Shown one piece after another: positions 42,783 to 54,844 of a stretch of 64,000 nt of DNA. The notes under the pieces are model-generated. The model worked only from the letters and a program-made list of their open reading frames with translations. It did no database searches and had not been told where the DNA came from. The position numbers and the translations under genes are program-made. How positions within the stretch are numbered: the stretch's first letter is position 1; every line of letters starts with the position of its first letter. Origin of the DNA: Melitaea cinxia (taxonomy: Eukaryota; Arthropoda; Insecta; Lepidoptera; Nymphalidae); assembly GCF_905220565.1 (NCBI RefSeq), contig NC_059419.1, forward strand, positions 1,178,001 to 1,242,000. The letters are read 5' to 3'.

Positions 42783-42845
42783 ACCAGTTCTAACTGGTTG
42801 CTGAACTGGTTCTAACTGGTTACTCGAGCAGTTTAAGCTGGTTAT
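42783..42845 (+). repeat. AACTGGTT/AACCAGTT short-motif cluster
   Basis: CCAGTTCTAACTGGTTGC, then GAACTGGTTCTAACTGG and later AGTTTAAGCTGGTT repeat a near-palindromic AACTGGTT word. It lies in the likely ClC-a 3' UTR. Function unknown. Confidence 0.6.
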
Positions 42846-43439
42846 TATCAAGTCACAAAGGTTGTGCCTAAAATAAACTAGAATATATTGTTTGAAACTA
42901 TTGTTATAAGCATTTTAAGTATTAATATACATTGAGTTGATGATAATTTTAGTTTAAAATTATTGATACTAGTTTTGTCCGCTTACTTCACCTGTGTTAA
43001 GTTGTGTGAGAATTTTGGTCGCAGAAAGAAGAGTAAAAAAGGTAAAAATTGTTTCGTTAAAAAAGTAAATGCGGATGAAGGATGAATCCAAAGGAATTTT
43101 CTAGTGTTAAAGATTTTAATTAAAATTATTCATCAACCAACCCTAAGAAATATTTTCCAAATTATCTAATCAAGGCTTGTGATTGTTGAAATCATTCCAA
43201 AATGAACGTAGTTTATAAGTTAGTTCAATTGATTGTGAAAAATCTAAAAGACAATAAAAAATTGTGCCATTCCGACTTCAAAGTAATAATTGATTATTTT
43301 AAATAGTTATAGATTGAAATGTATTTATTTATAATTCTTTTTAAGGCATTTTTCTGCCGTATGTAATCTGTGATGTTATAATGAGGACCAGAATTTTTGT
43401 CTGTCTTTGTATTATTAGAGTTTTATACGTAATTATTAT

Positions 43440-43620
43440 TGAAGTAAAACTTCTTTACGCTCGCTTGACGTCGGGAGTGAGCTGGTGAATGCGTGACGAG
43501 TGTGTTACGAAAAGTGTGATCGGGCGAGGCGAGCGGAAGTTGAGATAGCGATATAAGTTAGTGAAGATAGAGAGTTACGTTTCGTAAGTTTTACTTCAGT
43601 CGTGTGGTCTAAAGCACACC
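43440..43620 (+). repeat. Family C repeat with inverted ends
   Basis: GAAGTAAAACTTCTTTACGC near the start and CGTAAGTTTTACTTCAGTCG near the end give inverted termini; GAATGCGTGACGAGTG and GATCGGGCGAGGCGAG lie within. It is the best-preserved copy, and the inverted ends suggest a miniature DNA transposon. Confidence 0.7.
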
Positions 43621-45527
43621 TTTTTTTTTAAATTGCGTCTCCGCATGACGTAACCTTCGGTTGAACATATTCTTGCATAATTTATTAAATTTTAAATTTA
43701 AAATATTTTTCTTGTTAGCATATTATTTAATGAAATTAATTGTTGATATTTTGTGCAGCTGAGGCGTTTGACGCCTTACAAATTGTTGTTTTTTTTTGTT
43801 TTTTTTTGTGCTTTGTTTTATAATTATGTGAGCGAAATTTCTGAGGAAGAGTAATGAAATTGGTAGCGCAACTGGTAGCGTAACCAATGCGTAACCAAAA
43901 TAATAAAATTATTTTTTATAGAGTATAATTTGATTCATTAGACAAATGTAGGTGAATTCGAAAAGGTCGTGTTGTATACAATGTTTCGATTTGAATTGAA
44001 TATGGAGAGAAAGGATAATATATTATTATCTAGGTAATTATTTAGTTATATTTTTGTGATACCAAAATACCTTGAATGATTTTTTTTTATAATTCGATTA
44101 CAACAAGTAGCAACACTTGAACGTTTTATATTGAAACTAGCTTTTACACGCGGTTTCGCTCGTAATGAATTTTTTAAAATAAAATGTATCCAATGTTACT
44201 TCGAGTACCGCCAAGAATATGTGTACAAAGTTACATTGATGATCGGTTAAGCAGTTTTCGCGTGAAAGCGTAACAAATAAACTTACATTTATATTATTGA
44301 ATATTTGCAACTAGTATTAATGAATTGTGTTATAAAAAAGACTGTTTGTCGATGGGTATGTCACAAAATATGTGCTAAAACAATGGTAAACAAATACATT
44401 GCCTGATAGCCCGACGTCAGCTTCATAACATCTTGATATCAAATTGTTTCGCTGACATTAGATCTATAAGAAAAATTGTCAAAAATTTCGCTCGCAGATT
44501 AAAACCGAAAACTGTATTAAATTATAATTATTTAAATATTTTGTTGGACTCGTATCTTAGCTAGACGTGTGTGATCTGTTGCTTTGTGTAATAAACAATG
44601 TGTTGTGCGTTACAATTCGTTTTATTTACGCCTAACTTACAAAACCAAAAACATCAAAAGTCGCACTGCCTTACCTACCAGTAAATCTTTACACGAACAT
44701 AGATGTTTAAGTGAACACCTATTTGGCATGTGTATGTCACTTACCTTTTTCTATGCATATTTTGCTCTATCAAAGGTTTGCCAGGAAGAAGTCGCTACTT
44801 AGCGATAAGACCGCCCTTGTACATTACAGCTTACAATATTAAATGACTGCTAATGTAAATCCTAAGTCGTGCGCAATAAAGATAAATTATATATATACCT
44901 ATAAAATAAAAATTATAAAGTTACCTAACTAAAACGGCTCATAACTGAAATGGAGATCATCGATCTTCGAAATATCTGAAATGCTGCTAATACGAGACCC
45001 TAAAAGAAACTTATCCAACTACTCGTCACCATCGATTTCGCCGTGTATCACATATAAGCTTTAAAAGAAAGTACCCCAAGTTCTCCGGATGGTCAAGTGT
45101 TTAGAATTTTTTGCCGCGTAAATGAGTGCCATTTTGTGTCAATGTCACTTATTTGCAACATAAATGCTGTAAAAATTGAGAAAGAGCTAGAAAAAAAAAA
45201 CAACCGAGGAATCGAACGGATGTCAATCTGATCACTACCATCTTGAGTTCTTACCATCAGGCAAAACAGGTTCAAATAAATGTCTAAGTGTATCAGAGAT
45301 ACTAATGAAGTTCTTTGGTTAAGACAATTTTATGGTAAGTGGGAACAACTCATTCTTGATTTTATCAAATACCTTCCAAAACTTAAATTATAATCATAAG
45401 ATTTCGCTATAAAGGACATGTCTCCTGCAAAAAATTCTAAATGAAAAACGATGATTTGTATCGGATGTTATTGTAAACTATTGTGTGTTTGAGGGATTCC
45501 ACAATTTTCATACAATTTTTATCTGGG

Positions 45528-45766
45528 CTAAGGGATAACACAGTTCCACTACCACCTTGGAACTTAAAAAGCCGACCGATGGCGGGATAACCATCCAACT
45601 GCTGGTTTTGAAATACACAGGCCGAAGACGGGCAGCAGCGTCTTCGGTGCGACAAAGCCAGCTGGCCAGCAGCCATGGGCAAAGCACATGAGTTCACACC
45701 ATTTATGGTTCGAACTTGTGGAGGCCTATGTCCAGCTGTGGACTGCGATAGGCCGAAGTGATGAAT
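45528..45766 (+). repeat. Family A repeat, partial (copy 6)
   Basis: Starts at CTAAGGGATAACACAGTTCC (left ~60 bp missing) and ends TGCGATAGGCCGAAGTGATG. Some internal bases are deleted after GACAAAGCCAGC. Confidence 0.65.
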
Positions 45767-47398
45767 ACATAGATACATTTTAAACACAAGTAAAAATTGA
45801 ATACGAGAGGTAAATAATAAACGTTAATACACTTCGAAATGTTTAATTAAAATCATCAGATCAACTTACACTATAATACTCAGGCACTGTCATGATATGT
45901 CACGCCCAACATTCGTTGCGTTAAGTACAAAAATCTACATTCAGAACCTTAGGGCCAGCTTTACCATTTGTGGATAACGCTGTTGGACGGATGACAGTAT
46001 CCGACAGTAAATTTTTTCAGACAGTTTTTGATTTATTATTCTTTTTTACCATCAAATTATACTGTTTATATGACAATCAATTTGCATAAATTAATCGTAA
46101 AGATTTAATTTATTAATTGAGGAGGAACATGTTCTACTGGCCTATTCGACCTCCTACTGTCAAAGTCTATTTGTATCATCCGTTAAATAGCGTTATCCAC
46201 ACTGGTGAAACAGGCCCTTCAACAATATAACAATTGTCTATGAAAATAAATCATCAATCACTTTGACCACACATTGTAATATTTGATTTAGAACTAACAC
46301 AAGTATCTTTTTTTAATATTTACGCGAATTTCACTCATTATAATGAAACAACTTTTTCGAATTTTAACGCGATTTATGTTTTTTAGATACGTCGGACTCC
46401 TAAAAATCATAATAAACCGCGATAAAATCCGAAAAAGTTGTAACTATCTCATAGAGGTTAAATGTTTTCTTGTTCAATTTATGTTTGTTTAGCAGCATAA
46501 AAAATACTTATTTTTCCTACAACTTTTGACCCAACATTGGTAAGAAAAACTATTTGAGTGTTGGCAACAATGTTCTATGATAATTAGACACCTAAAAAAG
46601 GCTGATTTTTTACGAAAGAAACCATTTTTAATGCTGCACTGATTTTTACAATGTCCGAAAAAAGTTCAAACTAAAATATTTTACAACGTGCTTTCAAAGT
46701 CATGAAAGTAACTTTAACAATGTTATTACATATTAACAGTTACCATTTCTTAAAAGAGGTATTCTGGTATTAACTTACATATAACTTCGCTTATAAAAAA
46801 CTTAACACTAATTACAATAAAATTGATAATTTATCATACTAAACAATTTCGGTACCGGTTTTAAATGAATGTTTTAAAAACAAACGGAAAAAATTACACA
46901 ACGAATTATGTTGAAAAACTCGCAAAATTTTCAAAGACACACAACATAAACTAACTAATCTTGATATAGATAAAAAAACAAAGTGGAAAAATTGTATAAT
47001 ATTTAAACAAGTTAGTGATAAGTAATTGAAGCGTAAACAAAATGAAAGAGCGATTAGACTTTGATATTTCTTAGTAAACAGACAAAATACTTTGCTAATA
47101 ACAATGCCAATACAGTAAACTTATCAAAAGATACGACAATTTTCACGTATATTTGTTGTCATCTTTCACCTGTTACTGGTGTTTGTTAAGCACATAAATT
47201 ACTGATAAAATTTATCAGCAGAGAGTAAATAAAACTATTATGGTTCTTTGCATCTCAACCAACAAACTACCACTTTTGCTTTTACAGGCTACAAACAGAA
47301 ATATCTGACAGATATAGGAGATTTGTTTGTAAAAAAGTGTGTGTTAGCTCCGACGCACGACTGGAGTTTACTCCTTCATATCGACTTAGACAGTACAA
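45767..47398. other. AT-rich intergenic stretch, nothing recognised
   Basis: No exon, RNA gene or clear repeat. A phrase AGGGCCAGCTTTACCATTTG near 45950 and GGTGAAACAGGCCCTTC near 46202 recall the inverse phrases around 34100-34280, so a repeat of about 270 bp may be present. Confidence 0.4.
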
Positions 47399-47590
47399 TA
47401 GGCACAAAAAAGGCTTACTAGTCTAAGAAAAAGATTAATACCATATATATGGTAAATAAACGAATCAAATAAAGCCGAGATGGCGTTATTAGAAAACATT
47501 GTTACGCCTTTAGACTTTACGCGATAGATGGCGTTACGAGAAACGTAACGAGGTCATTCGTTCAGTAGATTTTACTCCTCATATTTTTTT
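47399..47590 (+). repeat. Family I repeat, copy 2
   Basis: AGGCACAAAAAAGGCTTACT to CAGTAGATTTTACTCCTC, about 190 bp, with a small internal deletion relative to 39874-40089. Confidence 0.75.
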
Positions 47591-48375
47591 CCTACGGGGG
47601 CCTTATGTGAAAAATATTTCCAAAAATATTTATTTTAATTTCTGCCAATAGGATACTTTTATATGTCAAATATTTTTGTCAGCAACAAGTTAAATATTTC
47701 TTTTCCTCCAAATAAAAAAAGTTATAATAAATTCAGTATCAAGAACTTCCTATAACAACAAAATTAATCTCTATCTAGAATATTAAATTGAAAATGAAAT
47801 TAAATTTTTTATAATTTCCGAAAACATTCATTTTAAACGCGTACCAAAAATAAACTTTGTTTCCTTTCTTAACTGTCATAGGAATAAAAAATGCTTTTTT
47901 AAGCTTTCATACCTTAATTTTAAGTAATAACTAAATTATTGTCAATATCATTATTATATAAAGGAACATTTCACACTTATTTCATACATTAAATAACGTA
48001 AATGCACAGATTCAAAATATTTCTAATTTATAAATAATACATCACAATATTCCTAACTATCAAAACATATCGATCAATCTATATCACATTTAACTTAAGT
48101 AGAATTAGTTCACTTATTATAAATTTCTCTACGTATACTAATTACCTACTATAAAGCCTCTGATTACAAGTAAAAACCTTATACATATAATAATATTTAC
48201 ATTATAAAAGTTACGGAAGTTTTTATATACAAGATTCAAGTAAAAACAGATACAGAATATTAGGTACTATTTACTTACAGTTTACGTTATCGGATGTGGC
48301 GGGAAATGTTAAATGAAATTTAATTAAAAATTTCGTAACGATGTCAGTCGCTATGCCGTGTTTTTTTTTTTACAC
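47591..48375. other. AT-rich intergenic stretch
   Basis: Nothing recognised. It may include 3' UTR of the - strand ligand gene, whose stop lies at 48836. Confidence 0.4.
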
Positions 48376-48622
48376 AACTAAGTCGGCAAACAAGCGCACG
48401 GCCCTCCTGATGGTGAACAGTTACCGTAGCCAGCACCAGAAGAATTGCAAGCGCGTTACCGACCCTAACCGCAATACCCAGGAGCTCTGGTCACCTTATT
48501 CACCTAACAGTGCTTGAAAACAGTATTATGTAGCTGCGATTTTCGGTAAGGTCGATGCACTTCTTCAGTCGGGCTGCTCCAGGTTTGAGCAAGATTATTC
48601 CCGGTGGGGCCTATCTTAGTTA
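48376..48622 (+). repeat. Family B repeat (copy 7)
   Basis: CTAAGTCGGCAAACAAGC to TGGGGCCTATCTTAGTTAAG, diverged but nearly full length, about 210 bp downstream of the ligand gene's stop. Confidence 0.65.
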
Positions 48623-48835
48623 AGTAACTTGTGTGTAACCGTGCATTCTTAACGTGTGAAGCTAGATATAATTAGCTCTCTTCTGTCGAAATTATTACTT
48701 TTTAAGATGGTTTTGCGACAGCATTTTGTTCTCAGCACAACAATACCAATTCTTAACTTAAATTAACACTATTTTTGCTAAACTGTTTAAGCAATTACAT
48801 CTTCCAGAAGCTTGTTCAAAAGTCCGAAACCGATA

Positions 48836-48997
48836 TCACATACACCCACACGACTCAACCACCATATTGGGTAGAGTCTTCTGAGTCACTGTATTATTAG
48901 AATCCATGTAAAGTAACTGTAGCGAACTGAAGGTAGTAGGAGCGCAGCAGGGTTTGAATTCCGCCTTACGCTCTTTTGAAACTGAGTAGAAGTATTT
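48836..48997 (-). CDS. Activin-like ligand, last exon
   Basis: 53 residues: KYFYSVSKERKAEFKPCCAP, then TTFSSLQLLYMDSNNTV and a final ESCGCM, stop at 48836-48838. It carries cysteines 6-9, of which one of the CC pair forms the intersubunit bond in this family. Acceptor TGCCCACAG ends at 48998 (- strand), phase 0. Confidence 0.95.
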   Translation of the reverse strand, partial: KYFYSVSKERKAEFKPCCAPTTFSSLQLLYMDSNNTVTQKTLPNMVVESCGCM

Positions 48998-51511
48998 CTG
49001 TGGGCAAAGAAAGTGAAAATTAACAAACATGGTAAACATGGAGTTATGTCTAAATAGAAAAATATTGGAATATATTGTACTTGATGATGACCCCATTTAT
49101 CGCTGGTCCGATTTTCCCCCTTTTTTTAGTTCCTTTTTTTGTGAGAAAAACTATTATTTGGAGCCCTTTATCAACATATTTAATTAGTACCAAAGTATAT
49201 TTTTTTAAAAACGCAGTTCATATTTTTTTATTGTTATCTCGGTAAGATTGAAAAATATGATTTATATTTTATCAGTATGTAATTCGTATTTATATGTAAT
49301 TTCCAAAAAACGCAAGTTACTAAAAAATACCGAGAATTACCGAGAAAAATACTGAGTCAAGCTCGGTCATCCAGGCACTAGGATATAAAACATCAAAATA
49401 TAGGTAACAGAAAAGCAGTAGCCAAAAATTGTAGAGCAGTCGAAGATCAAAAGAAACCTCAAAACACATAAGACGTTAAGTCCTCAAATATTTTAAGTAT
49501 TATTTAAACAGTATAATGTATATGTAATTAGCACACATTTCTAGTGACTCTTGATTCCTAATTAAATAATGATACTATCGAATGTTATTCTCTGTTTGTT
49601 TTTTGTCATCATCATTTTAAATTTTAAACACAAATCATAGTATCATATTGTCGCTTTTATGGTTAATCTTAGGTCAACAGAAATCTTAAAGAACTATAAC
49701 TATTTAAAGAGCTTTAAGGCTACTTGGAATGTAGAGTTAATGCCATTTTTTTATCAAGCTGGTGGTGATATGCCGTACGCTTGCAACACCAGGACAATAT
49801 CCGACCCCCCCCAAAGATCTGTCTACCTTATCCACCATAGGAACACAATACCTACTACTTGAAAACAGTTATATTTAGATGTGATCTTCTGTAATGTTGA
49901 GCAACTTCATAATTCTTGCTGTCCCAAATTTGAGCAAGATACCAATAAAAAAAATTGATATCTACACGTACGTACGCACAGGTTAGATATTCCTATATAT
50001 TTACAAATAGTCAACTTACTCGTATGATATTATGATGATAGCTATCTGCTTGCGTCACTGCTGATATAGGGGCACAAGATCCTTTGCAGAAGTAGGCATG
50101 GTAGCCGGCTGGTCGAATGATCCAGTCATCCCAGCCTAGCTCCTTAAAGCTGACGTAGAGAGGTTCCCTGCAGCATTCGCTGGTCGTGGCTCCACACTCC
50201 AAAGTCCTGCCGCGTCGACGCTTGCCAGCATACTTGGTATAGAGAACCAGGAAGGGACGACGTTTTTCGTGGAAAGAGAGAGGCGATCGCCGTAACTGAA
50301 ATCGAGATAATGAAACGTCTATTATTTGTCATACCAAAGCCATATTCAATTTAAGAACCAATATAATTTACTTTTTAAACGGACTTCAAAAAAGGAGGAG
50401 GTTACTCAATTCGACCCTATTTATATACTATTACCCTATTTATATACTCGTGTACTTTCAGAATGCTAAGAACTTAAAGTTACCGGCTTGCAGCTATTGA
50501 ATAAAAATATTAGAGGAATTGAATAAAATAATATTTAATGAAGAGCTATACATGACTCACCTGACAAGTCCTACAAGCGACATGCAACGTGTGAAACCTC
50601 TCTCGGCCTTCCAACCATACCCTCACAGCCCAGGCCAGCTCTACTCTCACCCAACCTTCTCCAATATCTGTCTCCTTGATCGCAATTGGCTTAGTCTTCT
50701 TAAATTGCTGCTGGCTGTCCCAATGTGCTGCTTCAGATATAACGAACGTCTGGTTGTATTCGTCAAGAGGATCTTGTTCCTGGAAAGAAATTATAACGTG
50801 TTTGTTGTAAATTTGTATAAAAAACTATATTATCGAATACATTTTAAGCTATTTCGAAATATCGATGGATCACCAATACGGTCACAAATTTGCCAATAAG
50901 TAGATTTAATAGAATTTAAAAGCTTGCACTAACAGAAATTTTTGTTTTAAAAAACGTTTGGCAGGAGAAACGTTTTTTTCCATTGGCATAATATCCACAA
51001 ACTATTAATCCCAAAAAAATCCCTAATCCCTTACAAGACAGGGGTTTTATTAGACTATGGATTAATTACTTTTCGGCATATTCAATTTTAGTACGAATTA
51101 TACCGAACAAAGAGATAGGCGCGACTAGTGGGGGGGGAATAGGGAGAAGGGGGCGTTAGAGCTCTATTTTAGTGTTTTAGAAAAGTATTTTCATAGATGT
51201 TACGTACGTCAAATTCGTCTGTATTTATTATTATGTGTAAAACATATGTGTATAAATACATCGTTAAAATGTCATAGCAATGTTTATCAGTAATACAGTG
51301 CAGGATACTAATAATATATAGATAGATACTATAATAGCAACAGCTGAAAAAAATAATAGATCACTGGTCAAGAATGTTCTAGTAAGAAAATGTAAATGTT
51401 TTACCTTGTAGAACCATAACTCGACGACAGTAACTTCTTCTGGCTCGACGTCAGGCGGTAGTTCAAACTGGAGACAAGTGAACGGGTAACGCCCCGACGT
51501 AAGACATTCGC
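48836..51511 (-). CDS. Activin/inhibin-beta-like TGF-beta ligand, 3' four exons
   Basis: This is a secreted dimeric growth factor of the TGF-beta superfamily that signals through type I/II receptor kinases. Four exons on the - strand join in phase: 51405-51511, 50561-50779, 50020-50295 and 48836-48997. They give about 35 and 73 propeptide residues, a basic processing site (GKRRRGR), and a mature domain of about 117 residues with nine cysteines (EC, ECC, YFC, GSC, PCC, SCGC), the activin/TGF-beta pattern. FKELGWDDWII and the Cys-Gly-Cys-Met end are diagnostic. Activin-beta is the best fit; dawdle is the alternative, and I cannot separate them without alignment. The signal peptide and first propeptide exon were not found and may lie beyond 51511 or outside the window. 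Confidence 0.92.
49757..49941 (+). repeat. Family B repeat, diverged partial (copy 8)
   Basis: ATGCCGTACGCTTGCAACAC, GAAAACAGTTATATTTAG and TGATCTTCTGTAATGTTG. It lies in the last intron of the ligand gene, opposite strand. Confidence 0.55.
50020..50295 (-). CDS. Activin-like ligand exon: processing site and mature N-half
   Basis: 92 codons: LRRSPLSFHEKRRPFLVLYT, then KYAGKRRRGRTLECGATT and the mature core with CCREPLYVSFKELGWDDW and YHAYFCKGSC, ending YHHNIIR. Probable furin cut after KRRR. Acceptor ATTTCAG ends at 50296, donor GTAAGT below 50020, phase 0 both ends. Confidence 0.95.
50379..50430. repeat. Family D end fragment
   Basis: GGACTTCAAAAAAGGAGGAG followed by GTTACTCAATTCGACC, the same end as at 26213, within a ligand-gene intron. 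Confidence 0.6.
50561..50779 (-). CDS. Activin-like ligand exon: propeptide
   Basis: 73 codons: EQDPLDEYNQTFVISEAAHW, then GWVRVELAWAVRVWLEGRER and FHTLHVACRTCQ. The WVRVELAWAV...HTLHVAC pattern matches the propeptide arm of activin-type precursors. NQT is a possible glycosylation site. Acceptor TTTCCAG ends at 50780, donor GTGAGT below 50561. Confidence 0.92.
51405..51511 (-). CDS. Activin-like ligand exon: propeptide, first one found
   Basis: Two bases of a split codon, then ECLTSGRYPFTCLQFELPPD and VEPEEVTVVELWFYK. EVTVVELWFYK is typical of the TGF-beta propeptide strand before the next exon. Acceptor GTTAAAG ends at 51512, donor GTAAAA below 51405. The previous exon must end in phase 1 and was not found. 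Confidence 0.88.
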
Positions 51512-53689
51512 CTTTAACAAAGAGATTATTTTTTAATCTTTAATGTTTACGTTTCTATAATCATAACTGTTGGTTATGTACGAAAACAAATTATAAATTG
51601 GACGTTGTTTTGTTTTTGTTATGATAAAATGAATTAAAATATGACTCTGGTGTTAAAAGTCTAAACTCTATTAGTAATATAATGAGGTAAATACAATATT
51701 TCGTTTGTACTTTGATTCCTGAATTGATTTTAATGATTCTTTTACGATAAGCAAACAATATAATCCAGGTATTTTGGACTAAACTATAATACTGATAGAG
51801 TGAAACAGCGACTATGTTAACGTAATTAGATTTTTTCTAACAATAAGTGTAACCATTAATAAACAAACAAGTAGGCGCCCTAAGTTCATTAAATTAATCT
51901 ACAATTCTGCATACTATCTTAACAATTTAATTTAGCAGAATAACATGTCAATGACAATAACAAATCGTAATATAGTGTTAGATCCAAAATAAATTTTTAA
52001 AATGGTTTTCCAAGTACTATTATATTAAGCTTAGAGCCAAGAAATCCTTACTCCCAAGTAACTCAGTCTAGCCACGAGACAGGATATACTACTCCAATTA
52101 TCTCGTCGGCCTAACAGAAAGAGCTACTAATTACGATGCGAGTAAACTGCGACCTCACGCTAATTGGAGCGAGGCACGACCCGCGCCCGACTGATAATGC
52201 TGTATCATCGCTATATTCATGTTTTTCCAGATTGAAAATATATAATTTAAAATCTTTTTTCGATGCTTTCTATTGCATTGATATTGTTTCAGCCTGTAAT
52301 ATCCCACTGCTGGGTTCTGCTCTTTCCCCATGTAGGAGAAGGATCAGAGCTTAATCCACCACGCTACTCCAATGCGGGTTGGCGTGCATTGGTATTTTTT
52401 TGTCTATTTCTGCCACCGGGATTTTTGCAGCAACTGGCTCTTTCGTTCTAATTCAAAGTTGGAGCCAATAATTAAAATACATATAACTACAACTACGTCT
52501 AAGCAAGTAACTAAACTAACTTATTTTTTGCTAAGAAAGGGCCACCTAATACGGCATCTGTGATTAAGCTCATAATTTTTTAGTTTTAATTTAGTTATTT
52601 TTCAGTATTTTTTTTGTACTTTCGACTGCATTTTTATTATTGTTTTTGTTTTTTTTAACCTAGTGCGGCGTGAGCAAATTTTTTATTCTTTTTGCAATTC
52701 GTATTTTAAATTAATTATTTTATGAATAATAAATAAAGGTATATTTAATTATTATATTTATTTATTATATTAATTTACAATATCAACGTGATCTGCCAGT
52801 AAATCAACACGTTTAATATATAAAACGTACAATAAACTTCCTTATTTATCTGCAATTTAAAAAAAAACATAACATTCCGTTACTGTAAACACAGCGTATT
52901 CACGTAGTAAAAGCGTGATAAGGTATATAATAATATATATAACAAGTTAAGTACATGAAATCGTTTGTATATAATTGTCTTAATGTTATCAATATATATG
53001 CAACTATACTAAAACATCTTAATATAACCAAAAGTATAATTATAATCAGGTACATGAGGAAAGATACTCGTATGATAACATTTTGAATGGTTTCAACTGG
53101 AAAAAAACTATCAAACAACAATTCTGACTTTTGTTTTACTTATAAAAATTTTAAAAAAGAATTGTGTGGTTTTATCAAAACCCCTATGCAAGTGAAACTG
53201 TACTGAATAAAAACATTTACATTAACACACAGATCAAAACAAACAAACACCGCGGAACACTTGCGACATGCGACATGCGACATGCGACAGATGAACGAAA
53301 AATTTTAGGACGATAGAATAATTTTTTTTGTTTTAATATATTGTTATTATAAAACAATTTATTGCCATTAACTCTTTAATAAAATAAAAATCAGAATGAC
53401 ATCTTAAAAAATAAATATTCATAAGCAAATAAGCATGAGAAAATAAGGTAATTAACTTAATTATGGACTATAAATCGCAGGCGTGTTTATTTACTTAATT
53501 AGAATATATATAATACAAATATATAACATCTCATAGAATATTAACTTATAATTATTACACTAATATATCTCAATCATGTGTAAATCACATATATTTTCAT
53601 ATAATAATATTTATTTTTCTATTGACTATGTTTTCAACTGTGCATAAATATAACTCTATATATCGTTGTTAATAGTAGGCAATTAATTC
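51512..53689. other. Probable intron or upstream DNA of the ligand gene
   Basis: No earlier exon of the ligand gene was recognised. A SINE E piece lies at 52285-52385 (CAGCCTGTAATATCCCACTG). The segment 52025-52200 has a less AT-rich composition and may be another repeat. Confidence 0.4.
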
Positions 53690-53785
53690 ACCCGCAGTGG
53701 AGCAGTGTGGTGGATTACGCCCCGGCCCTTCCATGACGTGGAGAAAGTGGCCTATTGCCCAGCAGTGGGATATTACATCATGTAT
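53690..53785 (+). repeat. SINE E tail fragment
   Basis: CGCAGTGGAGCAGTGTGG, TGGATTACGCCCCGG and GCCCAGCAGTGGGATATTAC, only the 3' part of the SINE. Confidence 0.65.
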
Positions 53786-53921
53786 GTATCATGGTTCGAG
53801 AATGGCTGAAAACTTTTTATGTATGAAGATGAACACGTTAATTCAGAACGTACTAACTTGTGCCCAGGTGAGCCAAATTTCGAAAAATATTTCATTTTCT
53901 ACCAATACAACGCTTACGCTT

Positions 53922-54256
53922 CAGCCTGTAATATCCCACTACTGGGCATAGGCCTCTTTCCCCATACAGGAGAATGATCAGAGCTTAATCCACCACGCTG
54001 CTCCAATGCGGGTTGTAGGATATATTCCCCACTATGAGTAACGATCGCTATCAGATGTACATGATAACAACCGGGACCGACGGCATAACGTGCTCTCCGA
54101 GGCACGGTGGGGAGACCCACAAGGACTGCACAAACACCCAGACTGCGGCAAACACCTGTATGGCCGATACAAATGTTTGTCACGTGCGGAGATCGAACCC
54201 GCAACCGCCAGCGCAACAGGTACAATCCATGGCTGTAACCGTTGCGCCAACGCATC
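53922..54256 (-). repeat. SINE E, full-length reference copy
   Basis: On the - strand the tRNA-like head starts GCGTTGGCGCAACGG, with B box GGTTCGATCTC. A body with TTTGTATCGGCCATACAG and GCCTCGGAGAGCACG follows, and the tail ends ATATTACAGGCTGAAGC. It is about 335 bp, the most complete copy in the window. Confidence 0.8.
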
Positions 54257-54794
54257 TACCAATACAAATCTACTTATAATTCTCACATTAAAAATAAACC
54301 ACAGAAAACCTTAGAAAATATACAAGCAACATTTTCTTATCGTTCATGCTTCCGTGTTACTCTACGCGAAATAGTGGGCATGCCCATAGGTGACAGGTTA
54401 TCAATTATCAAAAGTATTTAAAAAAAACAATTTACATCATTTCAATGACAAGAACTTTCTTAGCGACAACGTTTCTAAGTTACAGCTCCACCTCTATGAG
54501 TAATAAATATAATATAATAATCTTAAATAATTAAACAGGACACGTGAGACACGTGATAGAAAAAGAATAGTATGGATCTCATGAGCTTGCCATTTACACA
54601 TTGAAACAGAATTCTATCATCTATCAGCTATGAATATAACACGATTATTATAACAGCAAATAAACATTACTATTAGTAGTAACAATACCTCAGTATACCT
54701 ACGTACCGACTCAAAAACGTGTATATCATTATATTGTCGATACATTTTAATGTATCATTTGTATTTATACAACAATGTTTTATTAAACTGCCGT

Positions 54795-54844
54795 GAAATT
54801 ATCGTACGTTTGGTATCACTGGGGTGATACCGTACGATAATTTC
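54795..54844. repeat. 50-nt two-part hairpin
   Basis: The outer arms GAAATTATCGTAC (54795-54807) and GTACGATAATTTC (54832-54844) enclose the inner arms GGTATCAC (54812-54819) and GTGATACC (54824-54831), with a 4-nt bulge on one side and a 4-nt loop. Further GTACGATAAT-like words follow to 54895. Confidence 0.85.

Larger units (their letters stand above)
42062..45527 (+). other. ClC-a 3' UTR and downstream non-coding DNA
   Basis: A family B copy (about 42100-42357) and a family C copy (43440-43620) are present. Candidate polyadenylation signals AATAAA lie at 42872-42877 and 43253-43258; I cannot choose between them. A segment near 44144-44280 (CTAGCTTTTACACGCGG) looks like another interspersed repeat. 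No further gene recognised. Confidence 0.5.
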
